Part shown: one piece after another, positions 6,222-13,288 of the stretch
How the letters are laid out: the number at the start of each line of letters is the position of its first letter
Position numbering within the stretch: the stretch's first letter is position 1
Source: a virus
DNA length: 21,915 nucleotides
IMG/VR virus record: IMGVR_UViG_3300036800_000527
Span: 1-21,915 of that record
Direction: 5' to 3' (one strand)
Made by a program: the position numbers and the translations under genes
Notes under the pieces: model-generated
Told to the model about the DNA's origin: nothing
What the model saw: only the letters and a program-made list of their open reading frames with translations
Database searches by the model: none

Positions 6222-8150
6222 TTACGCCACCGTCATTTTCATTTTCGTTGCCGGTTTTGGGGCCAGTTTCTTATCCAAGTCCGCAATGATCTGGTTGGCC
6301 TTTAATTGGGCGTTCAATTGTGCCTGCGCAAGTTGCTCTTTCTTGTCGTGGCCTCTGTGATTGATTTCGTTCATCAGTTTGAACGCTTCTTGGCTGCCCC
6401 TCGTCACTGCCCCCTGTGTGTCGTGCTTTTCCCCGTGCAGTTCACTTTCTTTTTTCGCCGCTGCCGATGCAAATTCCTGTGCCGTTATGCGGCCGGTGTC
6501 ATATAGCTTTTTCAGGTCTTGCAATGCCTGCTGTTCCTTTTGAAGCGGCGTCAATGCGTCTTCCTTGGCTTTCTTCGCTGCCTCGTCCAGTTTCTTTGCC
6601 TCTTCCTTGGCGGCGTTGGTGTCTTCAATCGCCTTTTGCAATCGCTTGGCCTCTTCGATCTGGCCTGCGGTCGCTCCCTTTTGCTGTAGGTCGTCCACCA
6701 ACTTCCCGCCTTGGTCCATCCCGGCCTGCCGGGCGTCTTTGCGAAGCTGGTCAAGGGTCTTCACAACCTCGGCCTGCTGTTTCAGGATGTCGAGTTGCTT
6801 CGCCAGTGCATCGGCCTCCGCAAGCTGGGCGTCTGTGGCTCCTGCTTGCTTCAATTCGTATAGCTTTTTCAACCCCTCGCTCTGGCCGAACGTGTCAATT
6901 TCCTTGTGAAGATCGGCGATGATCGTGGCGATTTTCTTTAGGTTCTCGTCACTGTTGGCGGGCGGGGTGAAAGCGGTCTTCATCGACTCACGGGCCTTGA
7001 TCGCCTCTTGACTCGTGGCGTTGGCCTTGCTCTTCACGCTGTCGAACCACTCGAAAGCCTTGGCGGCGGTCCTGCCACTGAACGCCTCGTCTGCATCCTT
7101 CATCGAAGCGGCGAAAAGCTCTTTCGCTTTTGCCTTCATGTGGTCGGCGGCGGCGTCTATTCCAGACGTGTCGATCTTGTGGCCGAATACGTGTTCCGAT
7201 ACCCATGCGCCTGCCTTCGCCAGCGCATTGAAAGCCTCGATAAGTCCGAAGATCGCCCATGCGCCACCACTGCCGAATAGTTCAATCTCGGCCTTGCCAA
7301 TTTTGATGACAGTGGCAACGCCTGCGGCGGCATAGGCAACAACTTGCATTGCCCCGCCGAGAATCTTTTGCATCCGGTTGCCTTCCTCGGCCCATGCAAT
7401 GATTCTGTTCGCTACGTCTTCGACGTAGGGCGATAAACCGGCTGCGATGTGCTGGGCCAAACCTGAAACGGCATCCTGCACCTTCTGGACGGCTTGCCCG
7501 GCTCTGAGGGTGTTTTCAGCGTCAACACTGGAAAGCGTGATTCCGAGCTTGTCGGCCTCGGCTCCCATCCGATCTAAACCGGCGGCTCCCTGCTCCAATA
7601 GCGGCTTTAGTTCTGCCCCGCTCTTCCCGAAAATCGCCACCTCGGCTGCGGCTCTGGCGGCGGGGTTCTGAATTTCTGAAATGGTCTGTGCGATGGATCG
7701 GAATTGATCGGCGGGGTTCTGGTTGATTAACTCGCTGACATTGAATCCCATCTTTTGAAGTTTTGCCGCTGCTTCCCCGCCTTCCGTTGCGGCCTTGCCT
7801 ATCTCTTCCTGAGATTTCATCATCGCTTTGGAAAGCGTCTCGGCATCAACCCCGGTTTGCTTTGCGGCGAAACCCAAACGTGAAAAGGCTTCGGTGGTGA
7901 CTGATAGACGATTGGCTTCGTGCGCCAGACGTGTTACTTCTTCGGCCCCTGATTTCAGGGCGGCAACCATTCCGATTCCTGCGGCGGCAACGGCGGCACC
8001 TGCGGCTAAGAATGCGCCGCCGACCTTGCCCCCTAATCCGCCGAAAGCAGAACCGATAGAACCGGCATCATCTTTGACGGCCTTTGAACCGGCGAAATAT
8101 CCGGCGGTGGCTGCCCCGAAATTTATGAGAACCGATCCAACCGTACTCAC
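6222..8150 (-). CDS. Tape measure protein
   Basis: The tape measure fixes tail length and is injected with the DNA. The product is about 642 residues, the longest of the tail module, as expected. It has a Gly/Ala-rich hydrophobic start (FAGSKAVKD to about residue 60), the familiar TEAFSRLGFAAKQTGVD segment of TP901/lambda-type tape measures, a central hydrophobic helix pair (about 270-310), and long coiled-coil stretches rich in Lys, Glu and Ala to the end. No peptidase domain was seen. I take the GTG at 8150: AGAGGGGG lies just upstream and GTGA overlaps the chaperone stop. At roughly 1.5 angstrom per residue the tail would be near 95 nm (estimate). Confidence 0.92.
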   Translation of the reverse strand: MSTVGSVLINFGAATAGYFAGSKAVKDDAGSIGSAFGGLGGKVGGAFLAAGAAVAAAGIGMVAALKSGAEEVTRLAHEANRLSVTTEAFSRLGFAAKQTGVDAETLSKAMMKSQEEIGKAATEGGEAAAKLQKMGFNVSELINQNPADQFRSIAQTISEIQNPAARAAAEVAIFGKSGAELKPLLEQGAAGLDRMGAEADKLGITLSSVDAENTLRAGQAVQKVQDAVSGLAQHIAAGLSPYVEDVANRIIAWAEEGNRMQKILGGAMQVVAYAAAGVATVIKIGKAEIELFGSGGAWAIFGLIEAFNALAKAGAWVSEHVFGHKIDTSGIDAAADHMKAKAKELFAASMKDADEAFSGRTAAKAFEWFDSVKSKANATSQEAIKARESMKTAFTPPANSDENLKKIATIIADLHKEIDTFGQSEGLKKLYELKQAGATDAQLAEADALAKQLDILKQQAEVVKTLDQLRKDARQAGMDQGGKLVDDLQQKGATAGQIEEAKRLQKAIEDTNAAKEEAKKLDEAAKKAKEDALTPLQKEQQALQDLKKLYDTGRITAQEFASAAAKKESELHGEKHDTQGAVTRGSQEAFKLMNEINHRGHDKKEQLAQAQLNAQLKANQIIADLDKKLAPKPATKMKMTVA

Positions 8151-8832
8151 GGTTTCCCCCTCTGCTGCTGCTCGTACCACCTATCGAACTCGTCGCTTAA
8201 CTGCTCGTCACTCTTCGCTTGTGTCCATGCGGCATAATCTGGTGTCCAGTCCTTCACCGTTGTCGCTTCGGTGTCGGGGTGACGATTCAAGTTGAACGTG
8301 AGATTCGACAACGACGCTAAACTGTTTTCGATCCGCTCCCCGTCCCAAAGCGGGTCGATAAGGTGCAGCGCCCGATACTCTGCTATCTCTTTCGCCGACG
8401 TGGTGCGAAGTAAATCGGCGTGACTGACACCACGCATCAAAGCAAGTCGCAACGAAAACCGCCGTTGCGGGCGGTTTACAAGTTTTTTGCCAAGTCTTCC
8501 ACGTCCTTAGCGGTGACGGCATTCAACTTTTCCGCAATCTTGTAAAGCCTCTCGATGACTCGATTGTTCTTGGTGCCCAGTTCCTCGGCCTGCTCATCGG
8601 TGAATGCTCGTTGCCCGGCCTCATCGACTAAACAACGTGCTAACAAACGAGCACGAATGTTCTTCCGATTAACTTCCACGTTGCTTCCGTTCACGGCGTA
8701 CGTTTCACACTGCCACGAATCAATTTCGGCGGCGGTGACGGATCGGATGTAAACCGTGCAATCCCATTCGGGAACGGGCACGGCTTCACGCTGGCAATCG
8801 ACTGCGTTGTTGATTATATCTCGTAGATTCAT
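8147..8832 (-). CDS. gpGT-type tail assembly chaperone made by -1 frameshift
   Basis: A fused product of about 228 residues arises if ribosomes slip back one base at 8482. The first 117 codons are those of the upstream chaperone; the frame then continues to 8147. The extension has the features of gpT-like domains: LRLALMRGVSHADLLRTTSA, then AEYRALHLIDPLWDGERIE, and a charged C-terminus. In lambda and relatives gpGT binds the tape measure and tail tube during tail assembly and is absent from the virion. The separate start in the second frame (TTG at 8452) has no good ribosome binding site, which supports translation by frameshift. The stop overlaps the tape measure start. Confidence 0.88.
8456..8488 (-). 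promoter_or_regulatory. Programmed -1 frameshift signal
   Basis: On the minus strand the last codons of the first frame are GCA AAA AAC TTG TAA, giving the classic slippery heptamer A AAA AAC (8482-8488) in the right register, two codons before the stop. Four bases on, AAACCGCC and GGCGGTTT form a perfect 8 bp stem with a 6-base loop (8456-8477), a fitting stimulatory hairpin. Slipping by -1 opens exactly the frame of the gpT-like extension. Confidence 0.9.
8476..8832 (-). CDS. gpG-type tail assembly chaperone
   Basis: This is the 118-residue unshifted product. It has the usual features of the short tail chaperone between the tail tube and tape measure genes: an N-terminal DIINNAVD helix, a beta pair (DCTVYIRSVTAAEID), a helix with ARLLARCLVDEAGQRAFTDEQAEEL, and a C-terminal helix ending AKDVEDLAKNL. 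It would be made in large excess over the frameshifted form. The C-terminal codons contain the slippery site. Assignment rests on position, size and the frameshift; sequence alone is poorly conserved in this family. Confidence 0.85.
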   Translation of the reverse strand: MNLRDIINNAVDCQREAVPVPEWDCTVYIRSVTAAEIDSWQCETYAVNGSNVEVNRKNIRARLLARCLVDEAGQRAFTDEQAEELGTKNNRVIERLYKIAEKLNAVTAKDVEDLAKNL

Positions 8833-8841
8833 GCGTCCCCT

Positions 8842-9246
8842 TTATGGCCCGGTGATGGTCAAAGTCGTGCCCAAACCGAGTTCCGGTACGGTCCCGGTCA
8901 GGGTTCCGCTCGACACTACGTCACTCGATGCCCTTACTTTGATCTTGCACTTGATCTTGTCTTTCACGCTGACTTCAAGGCCGTAGCTGTTAATCCAGCC
9001 TGACCACGTATCAACTTGAGCGCTGGGATACGTGACGGCAAAAGTGGCGGGAACGTTTTTCAAGGCACGAATTGCGGCGGCTTGGGTCGGCAAAAACATA
9101 ACGTCGATTTCGCCCTCTCCGTAGTTCGGCACGCCCGGAATATAGGTATCGGCCGTGTCATTCATGCCGGTAACTTCCACGTCTTTTCCTGACCATGTGG
9201 GAAGTTTGATTGATTCAACTTTAACAACTGCGATAGGTGTAGACAT
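8842..9246 (-). CDS. Major tail tube protein
   Basis: A 134-residue beta-rich protein of the gpV/TP901 tail tube type, which stacks as hexamer rings around the tape measure. Visible traits are an early LPTWSGKDVEVTGMNDTADTY segment, YGEGEIDVMF, a strand-rich middle with WSGWINSYGLEV, and KIKCKIKVRASSDV near the C-terminus. It has no C-terminal Ig-like domain. The ATG at 9246 has GAGGGA five bases upstream, but lies in the 3' arm of a perfect hairpin that could control its expression. Gene order (after tail completion, before the frameshifted chaperones) fits. Confidence 0.85.
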   Translation of the reverse strand: MSTPIAVVKVESIKLPTWSGKDVEVTGMNDTADTYIPGVPNYGEGEIDVMFLPTQAAAIRALKNVPATFAVTYPSAQVDTWSGWINSYGLEVSVKDKIKCKIKVRASSDVVSSGTLTGTVPELGLGTTLTITGP

Positions 9247-9280
9247 TGCATTCCCTCTAAAAAAGGTCTATGCAATGTCT
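9241..9280 (-). promoter_or_regulatory. Hairpin covering the tail tube start codon
   Basis: Arms AGACATTGCAT and ATGCAATGTCT (minus-strand reading) are perfect 11 bp complements separated by 18 bases. The start ATG (9246-9244) is inside the 3' arm and the ribosome binding site AGAGGGA is in the loop, next to a run of six U. No U tract follows the stem, so it is unlikely to be a terminator. Translational control of the tail tube gene is inferred. Confidence 0.65.
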
Positions 9281-9306
9281 TTCGCTTTTGAGGCGTGAGA
9301 ATCCTT

Positions 9307-9744
9307 CTATCCGACGATGCAAACTTTGAACGTTAATTCTTTTACGTAGTACAAAATGGTTGCCATGTCGGTATCAACGAAATGATCCTCGGCAACCTCG
9401 CTGAGAAAACATCCCTGTACGCTGGTCGCTCCCCACGTTCCACGGGTGCCGTCCAGTGCCGTTGCAAGTTGTTTTGCCAGTGCGTCGGCGGCGTCGTAAT
9501 CTTCCGCAACGCATAGGATTTTAACGTCAAGGGTCGATGTCCCTGCGGGTCCGTCCAGTCCCATGTCTGGCTCGTAATTTTGACAATCGTAAACGATCTG
9601 CGGGTAAGGGGCGGGGTAAAGATCGTCGGGCATCCGAACATAGTTCGGGTAGATGCGCAACGTCCCATCGCTGGCGTTTGAAAGTCCAAGTGAAAGGGAA
9701 GTGTTTAGGCTCTGAAGTTGTGCGAATACCGATGAACCGATCAT
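9307..9744 (-). CDS. Tail completion protein, DUF3168-like
   Basis: A 145-residue protein between the gp10-like protein and the tail tube, the standard place for the tail terminator/completion protein (lambda gpU, SPP1 gp17 and DUF3168 types), which closes the tail tube and docks it to the head. Features fit: an N-terminal helix, a YPAPYPQIVYDCQ strand segment near residues 42-54, TSTLDVKILCVAEDYDAADALAKQLATAL (strand then helix, split here by family habit), and a closing strand pair YYVKELTFKV. The start overlaps the previous stop by four bases. Confidence 0.78.
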   Translation of the reverse strand: MIGSSVFAQLQSLNTSLSLGLSNASDGTLRIYPNYVRMPDDLYPAPYPQIVYDCQNYEPDMGLDGPAGTSTLDVKILCVAEDYDAADALAKQLATALDGTRGTWGATSVQGCFLSEVAEDHFVDTDMATILYYVKELTFKVCIVG

Positions 9745-10178
9745 CCCCTATTCCCCTCTGTCTCGATGAAGTTTATTATCGTTTGGCGGAAGATGTCTAC
9801 CGCCCCCGGTGCTGTCGCTTCGTATGCCTTTTCAAGCCATGTATTCGGCGCTACCTGCTTCCGCTCGCTGCCAAGTTGCCGCTTGCCGATCTTGTGGCCG
9901 AATGCGACGAATGCGGCGTAAAACGTCGGTCCCGTGAACCATTTTTTTCCTATGCCCACGTTCATGCGGAAGACGCCTTTTTTGACGCCTGCCGATTTCA
10001 GCTTGACGTTTTCTTGGGTGCGGCCTGTCGGCCCTACGGGTGCGGTGGAAACTGCCAGTCGCAAGGTGGGCTTGGCGCTCGCTCTCAGTGATTGACGAAT
10101 CCCCTTGCGCTGTAACTTCCGGTCAAGCTCGTCCAGTCCCGTAACGGCGTCTTTTACGTTGGCTTTGATCCCCTCCAC
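9741..10178 (-). CDS. HK97 gp10-like tail component
   Basis: A 145-residue protein with the clear traits of the HK97-gp10 family: an N-terminal helix with GLDELDRKLQRKGIRQSLR, then STAPVGPTGRTQENVKLK, the FYAAFVAFGHKIG motif (aromatic, small, FGH) near residues 86-98, and a C-terminal PNTWLEKAYEAT helix. Members sit at the head-tail joint and are needed to finish tails. The start is GTG at 10178, with a run of G about 5 bases upstream. Confidence 0.87.
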   Translation of the reverse strand: MEGIKANVKDAVTGLDELDRKLQRKGIRQSLRASAKPTLRLAVSTAPVGPTGRTQENVKLKSAGVKKGVFRMNVGIGKKWFTGPTFYAAFVAFGHKIGKRQLGSERKQVAPNTWLEKAYEATAPGAVDIFRQTIINFIETEGNRG

Positions 10179-10187
10179 CTTGCCCCC

Positions 10188-10538
10188 CTATCCAACAACT
10201 TTGACGTTGCAAAGAATGTCTAATTCGGCGTGCCTTTCGAGTACATCCACGACTTGGAAAATCTCGTAAATAATCCCCTCGTGTACGATCTGGCATGATG
10301 CGGGCTTGACATCCTCAACGAAACGCATCGTGATTTGATGAGACAGGACACGCCCTTTTGTTCGGGCTGCTGCTATCTCCACGTTGCGGCCTCGCAACGG
10401 CTTTACCTCGGCCGGAATGTCGCAATCTGTGGCCGTCCATACGTCGGTTGTCTGGCCGGTCGCTGATTGCGCCTGCCCGGTGATGCGTTCGATGGTGACG
10501 GAATGGATTAAGCGGCCTGCGGGCGTAAATTCAATCAT
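10188..10538 (-). CDS. Head closure (head-tail adaptor) protein
   Basis: A 116-residue beta protein of the SPP1 gp16/phage head-tail joining type, which closes the connector channel after packaging. Diagnostic stretches are an early HSVTIERITG, then a middle WTATDCDIPAEVKPLRGRN, a HQITMRFVEDVKPASCQIVHEG pattern broken into strands, and a final strand LDILCNVKVVG. It overlaps the connector gene stop by four bases (ATGC type), as is usual in compact head operons. Confidence 0.82.
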   Translation of the reverse strand: MIEFTPAGRLIHSVTIERITGQAQSATGQTTDVWTATDCDIPAEVKPLRGRNVEIAAARTKGRVLSHQITMRFVEDVKPASCQIVHEGIIYEIFQVVDVLERHAELDILCNVKVVG

Positions 10539-11116
10539 GCTACAACCGTGCCCCGTCCCTTAAAGCGGTAGAATTCTTCGATCTTGTGAATCGGATTCGC
10601 CGCTAGGTTGCTGGTGTTTTCCCTGACCATGTAGGACGTTGCTACATCTACTCGGATCGCCTGAATAATCGATGGCGGTATCGTTCCGAATCCGGCCTGA
10701 TAGACCACGGTGATAGGGCATTGGCTGGCGATGATCGGTTGCAACGGAATGACAAAATCGGCATTGCCTGCCGTGTGCCTCTCGTAGCTCACGGCGTTGC
10801 TGTTCGCATCGGTGACACTGGTAATGCTAAGGATCGGCCCCCGTGGAAGCTGCCAGCGTAAGCGGCCCGTCCACTGGTCAAGATAGTTCCATTCGGCGGC
10901 TCGCCATCCTCCAACATCTTGAATATCGAAAATCGCCGTGATGGTCTGTGGTGACAGTGCGCATTCCATGAATGTTTCCGCCCGGTCATAAGCGGCGGGC
11001 AAAAGATCGTTCATTATGTAGGCTTGATCTTTCAAGCCTCCCGGCCTGACGTGGTGCTTCAACTGTTCCCATGTGAGAACGGCTGACGATGGCGGGGTTG
11101 TAACGGCCCATTGCAC
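10535..11116 (-). CDS. Head-tail connector protein (gp6/phiE125 gp8-like)
   Basis: A 193-residue protein with the layout of gp6-like connectors. It starts with WEQLKHHVRPGG, then a helix pair (DLLPAAYDRAETFMECAL), a beta middle with LRWQLPRGPILSITSV, and late IPPSIIQAIRVDVATSYMVRE ending in a basic tail. The LPRxPILSITSV motif and the PPxIxxAI motif are typical of this family. Members form a ring under the portal and add the binding surface for the closure protein. Confidence 0.85.
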   Translation of the reverse strand: MQWAVTTPPSSAVLTWEQLKHHVRPGGLKDQAYIMNDLLPAAYDRAETFMECALSPQTITAIFDIQDVGGWRAAEWNYLDQWTGRLRWQLPRGPILSITSVTDANSNAVSYERHTAGNADFVIPLQPIIASQCPITVVYQAGFGTIPPSIIQAIRVDVATSYMVRENTSNLAANPIHKIEEFYRFKGRGTVVA

Positions 11117-11120
11117 GGCT

Positions 11121-11297
11121 TTAATCCTTTTTCTTCTCGACGGGCTTCGTCTCTGCCTTTGGCGCTTCGATCACCAGTTCGGCAAGCGCACCCCGCAAGA
11201 ATTCTTCGGCGGTCTTCTCTTGAACGTCGTAAACACGGCCCTCGACAAAGCTCTTCTTCGAGGCGTGTGCGAAGTTTTCTAATGCTTTGATTTTCAT
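11121..11297 (-). CDS. Small head-region protein
   Basis: A 58-residue protein starting MKIKALENFAHASKK, with AGGAA seven bases before its ATG. The segment FVEGRVYDVQEKTAEEFLRGALAEL followed by a Lys/Glu tail (quoted as FVEGRVYDVQE and TAEEFLRGALAEL) is typical of short proteins found between capsid and connector genes in HK97-like phages. Those are often annotated as gp6-like or of unknown function. The longer frame upstream runs through the capsid terminator and is not credible as coding. Confidence 0.7.
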   Translation of the reverse strand: MKIKALENFAHASKKSFVEGRVYDVQEKTAEEFLRGALAELVIEAPKAETKPVEKKKD

Positions 11298-11317
11298 ACT
11301 GATTTCCTGTCTGTAAA

Positions 11318-11352
11318 AAGAGAAAAACGCAAGGCCGCTGTTAAGCGGCCTT
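11318..11352 (-). terminator. Rho-independent terminator after the capsid gene
   Basis: In minus-strand reading, AAGGCCGCT and AGCGGCCTT pair perfectly (9 bp) around a 4-base loop (11331-11352) and are followed by GCG and then a run of T (11323-11327), with more T further on. It lies 20 bp after the capsid stop. It probably lowers transcription of connector and tail genes relative to capsid. Confidence 0.75.
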
Positions 11353-11371
11353 ACGCTGAATCGGTTACTGA

Positions 11372-12583
11372 TTAGGTTCCCGCAACGAACTTGACCACGG
11401 CGGCGGGAACGTATCCCCACCCTTGGTAACGGACGTTGTTCAAGCCAGTCATATCCACGTTGTTCGGTGAATCGACGTACTTGATGAGCTTTTCCTGTTC
11501 ATCTCTGAGCCGGAATCCGGTGAAGGAAACAGCGTATCCGAGAATGTTTCCGGCGGTCCCGAAACCTTGGAAGCTGTCATGCTTGAAAACTGGAACGCCC
11601 TTGTAGGCTTTGAAAGATTCATCTTGAATCGTGAACATTTCAAAGATCGGGCGTCCATTGCTATCAAGCAGACTTTCGCAAGCGTTGTAAACGTCCATGT
11701 TGAGGAAGATCACCTTGTTCGCATCATAAAACAGGTTGAAAGCGTGAATGAGGCTGTCGAGGTTTGCGAGCGAAACCGTGTTATGCGTTGGGCTGGTGAC
11801 GCTTTGCGTAATCGAACCGTCCGCAATCAATGCGGCGGAAATCGCCGATGCGAATCCGTACTCACGTGCGCCTTGAAGGGCTGGCAACGTGCTGGTCGTC
11901 ACGTCAAACGACTGAGCATTAATCATCTCGTTGCTGTACCAATAGGTCTTCGACTGGTAGCCGTGTGCGGCCAAAGTGATATTTCCGATTGATGGGTTGG
12001 CATCATTCTGAGTGTTCTGCGTACCTTCGGGAATCGCCCCGCCAGACGTGGACGAAATGACCGGCGAAACTGCTGGTGCGGTGTTGCCGTAGCTCTCTGG
12101 CTTGAAACCAAGCTTCTCGGCTGCGGCTCGGTAACAGTTGTATTTGATCGGAGTAATCGGGCTGGTGACTACCTGCGGAACGATGGCGCTGTTACCTGAT
12201 ACGGTAATCGTGGCGTAGTCTTCCCGTTCGTCGCCTCGTACCCATGAAGACAGTCCGCTGGCGTATTCGTCACGGCTGTAGGAATCCCGTGGCTTAGATG
12301 CGAGTTCTGCGGCGATATGATCGGGGGTCTTTTGAACCGGCACGGCCTTGGCGGTCACTTTGCTGCCGTCCTTTGGCTCTTCCTTCGTGAATGCGAAACG
12401 GGCGAGCTTTTCGCTGGCCTCGATGTCACTTCTTAGTTTTTCCAGTCGAGCAAAACGGGCATCCTGTGCCTTAGTATCCTCGTCGGTGGGCTGGGCGTCG
12501 GCGGCGCTGTACTTCTCGACGTGTGCGGTAGCTTCATCGTGAAGCTTCTTCATTTCCTCTCGTGCGGTCTTGATGTCAAACAT
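11372..12583 (-). CDS. Major capsid protein, HK97 fold
   Basis: A 403-residue protein with the HK97-type plan. Residues about 1-100 are a charged coiled-coil scaffold (delta) domain (ARLEKLRSDIEASEKLARF). The mature part follows from around YASGLSSWVRGD (about 107-118). Recognisable parts are STSGGAIPEGTQNTQ (E-loop/N-arm region), a spine-helix region with PALQGAREYGFASAISAAL, FLNMDVYNACESLLDSNGR, GVPVFKHDSF, and a final P-domain strand GYVPAAVVKFVAGT. The delta domain is presumably removed by the protease encoded just upstream. An AGGA sits about nine bases before the ATG. Confidence 0.95.
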   Translation of the reverse strand: MFDIKTAREEMKKLHDEATAHVEKYSAADAQPTDEDTKAQDARFARLEKLRSDIEASEKLARFAFTKEEPKDGSKVTAKAVPVQKTPDHIAAELASKPRDSYSRDEYASGLSSWVRGDEREDYATITVSGNSAIVPQVVTSPITPIKYNCYRAAAEKLGFKPESYGNTAPAVSPVISSTSGGAIPEGTQNTQNDANPSIGNITLAAHGYQSKTYWYSNEMINAQSFDVTTSTLPALQGAREYGFASAISAALIADGSITQSVTSPTHNTVSLANLDSLIHAFNLFYDANKVIFLNMDVYNACESLLDSNGRPIFEMFTIQDESFKAYKGVPVFKHDSFQGFGTAGNILGYAVSFTGFRLRDEQEKLIKYVDSPNNVDMTGLNNVRYQGWGYVPAAVVKFVAGT

Positions 12584-12631
12584 TGTGATGAGTCCTAATG
12601 CGGCCTCTCACAACCCCCCGAATCTCTGCCG

Positions 12632-13288
12632 TCACGGTCGTAGCAAGGCCAAACGAAATTTGTCTAATCTGTCTTTCTGAGACTTCATGGCGTATTCCTT
12701 CTGTGCCTGCGAAGAATTTTTCAACTCGTTCGCTTTGTCACTCGTCACGACGTTGGTTTCTGTCATGGCGGGAAGAATGGTCAAGCTGATTTCGTCAGCA
12801 ATGAACCTCGTCACGTCGATAACCTTTGGATCGTCGGTGCGGTCGTAAGCGACTCGACGGCCTCCGAATGACATCCCCGTAACAAGCCGATCCTTTACCC
12901 GCTGATATGCGTTGGTGCCGTCCGTGGTCTGGTCAAGGTCGATGGTGGCCTTTGCCCCGTAATCGTCCTCTTCAATCTTCAACGTGGTATTGGCCGTGGA
13001 TGACAACGGCGTTCCGTAATCGTGATGCCACAGGGCTGTGGTCGGGTCTGTCCAGACGATTGAACCTCTTGCGAAGCGGTGGCGGAAGCCGTCACGCCTT
13101 GGGCTGCTGACGGCTCCCCAAACGACGGCATAGGCCACAAGCTGCCGTTTGCCGTCTTGTTCGATGATCTGGACGGGCTGGCCGTCGTCTTCCGTGTCGT
13201 CCCCGTCTGGTGCGTCTGGTGTTGCCGCTGCTGGCGGGATGACGAAGGAATCGTATTCCTCACGTTCGTTAAGCTGTTGGTCGTGCAT
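12632..13288 (-). CDS. HK97-family prohead protease
   Basis: A serine protease (U35 type) that matures the prohead by cutting the capsid delta domain. In the 218-residue product I see VAYAVVWGAVSSPRRDGF (about 51-68), the catalytic His in WHHDYG (88-89), the catalytic Ser in GMSFGG (140) and the later acidic-then-strand DEISLT (165-170), in the family order. An acidic, low-complexity stretch (residues 25-37) precedes the fold. The ATG at 13288 has GGGGGAG four bases upstream; a TTG five codons earlier is less likely. The gene overlaps the portal stop by 20 bp. Confidence 0.92.
   Translation of the reverse strand: MHDQQLNEREEYDSFVIPPAAATPDAPDGDDTEDDGQPVQIIEQDGKRQLVAYAVVWGAVSSPRRDGFRHRFARGSIVWTDPTTALWHHDYGTPLSSTANTTLKIEEDDYGAKATIDLDQTTDGTNAYQRVKDRLVTGMSFGGRRVAYDRTDDPKVIDVTRFIADEISLTILPAMTETNVVTSDKANELKNSSQAQKEYAMKSQKDRLDKFRLALLRP

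Noticed and set aside
7828-8295. Plus-strand frame opposite the tape measure start, rich in Ala, Pro and Thr
   Set aside because: It is a shadow of the Ala/Gly-rich tape measure sequence in GC-rich DNA, with no start signal.
8147-8452. The second chaperone frame as an independent gene
   Set aside because: Its only upstream start is a TTG within the frameshift hairpin flank without a ribosome binding site; the slippery site explains its expression better.
9537-10091. Long plus-strand frame of 184 residues opposite the gp10-like and tail completion genes
   Set aside because: It is antisense to two recognisable phage genes and shows low-complexity Arg/Cys-rich composition typical of shadow frames.
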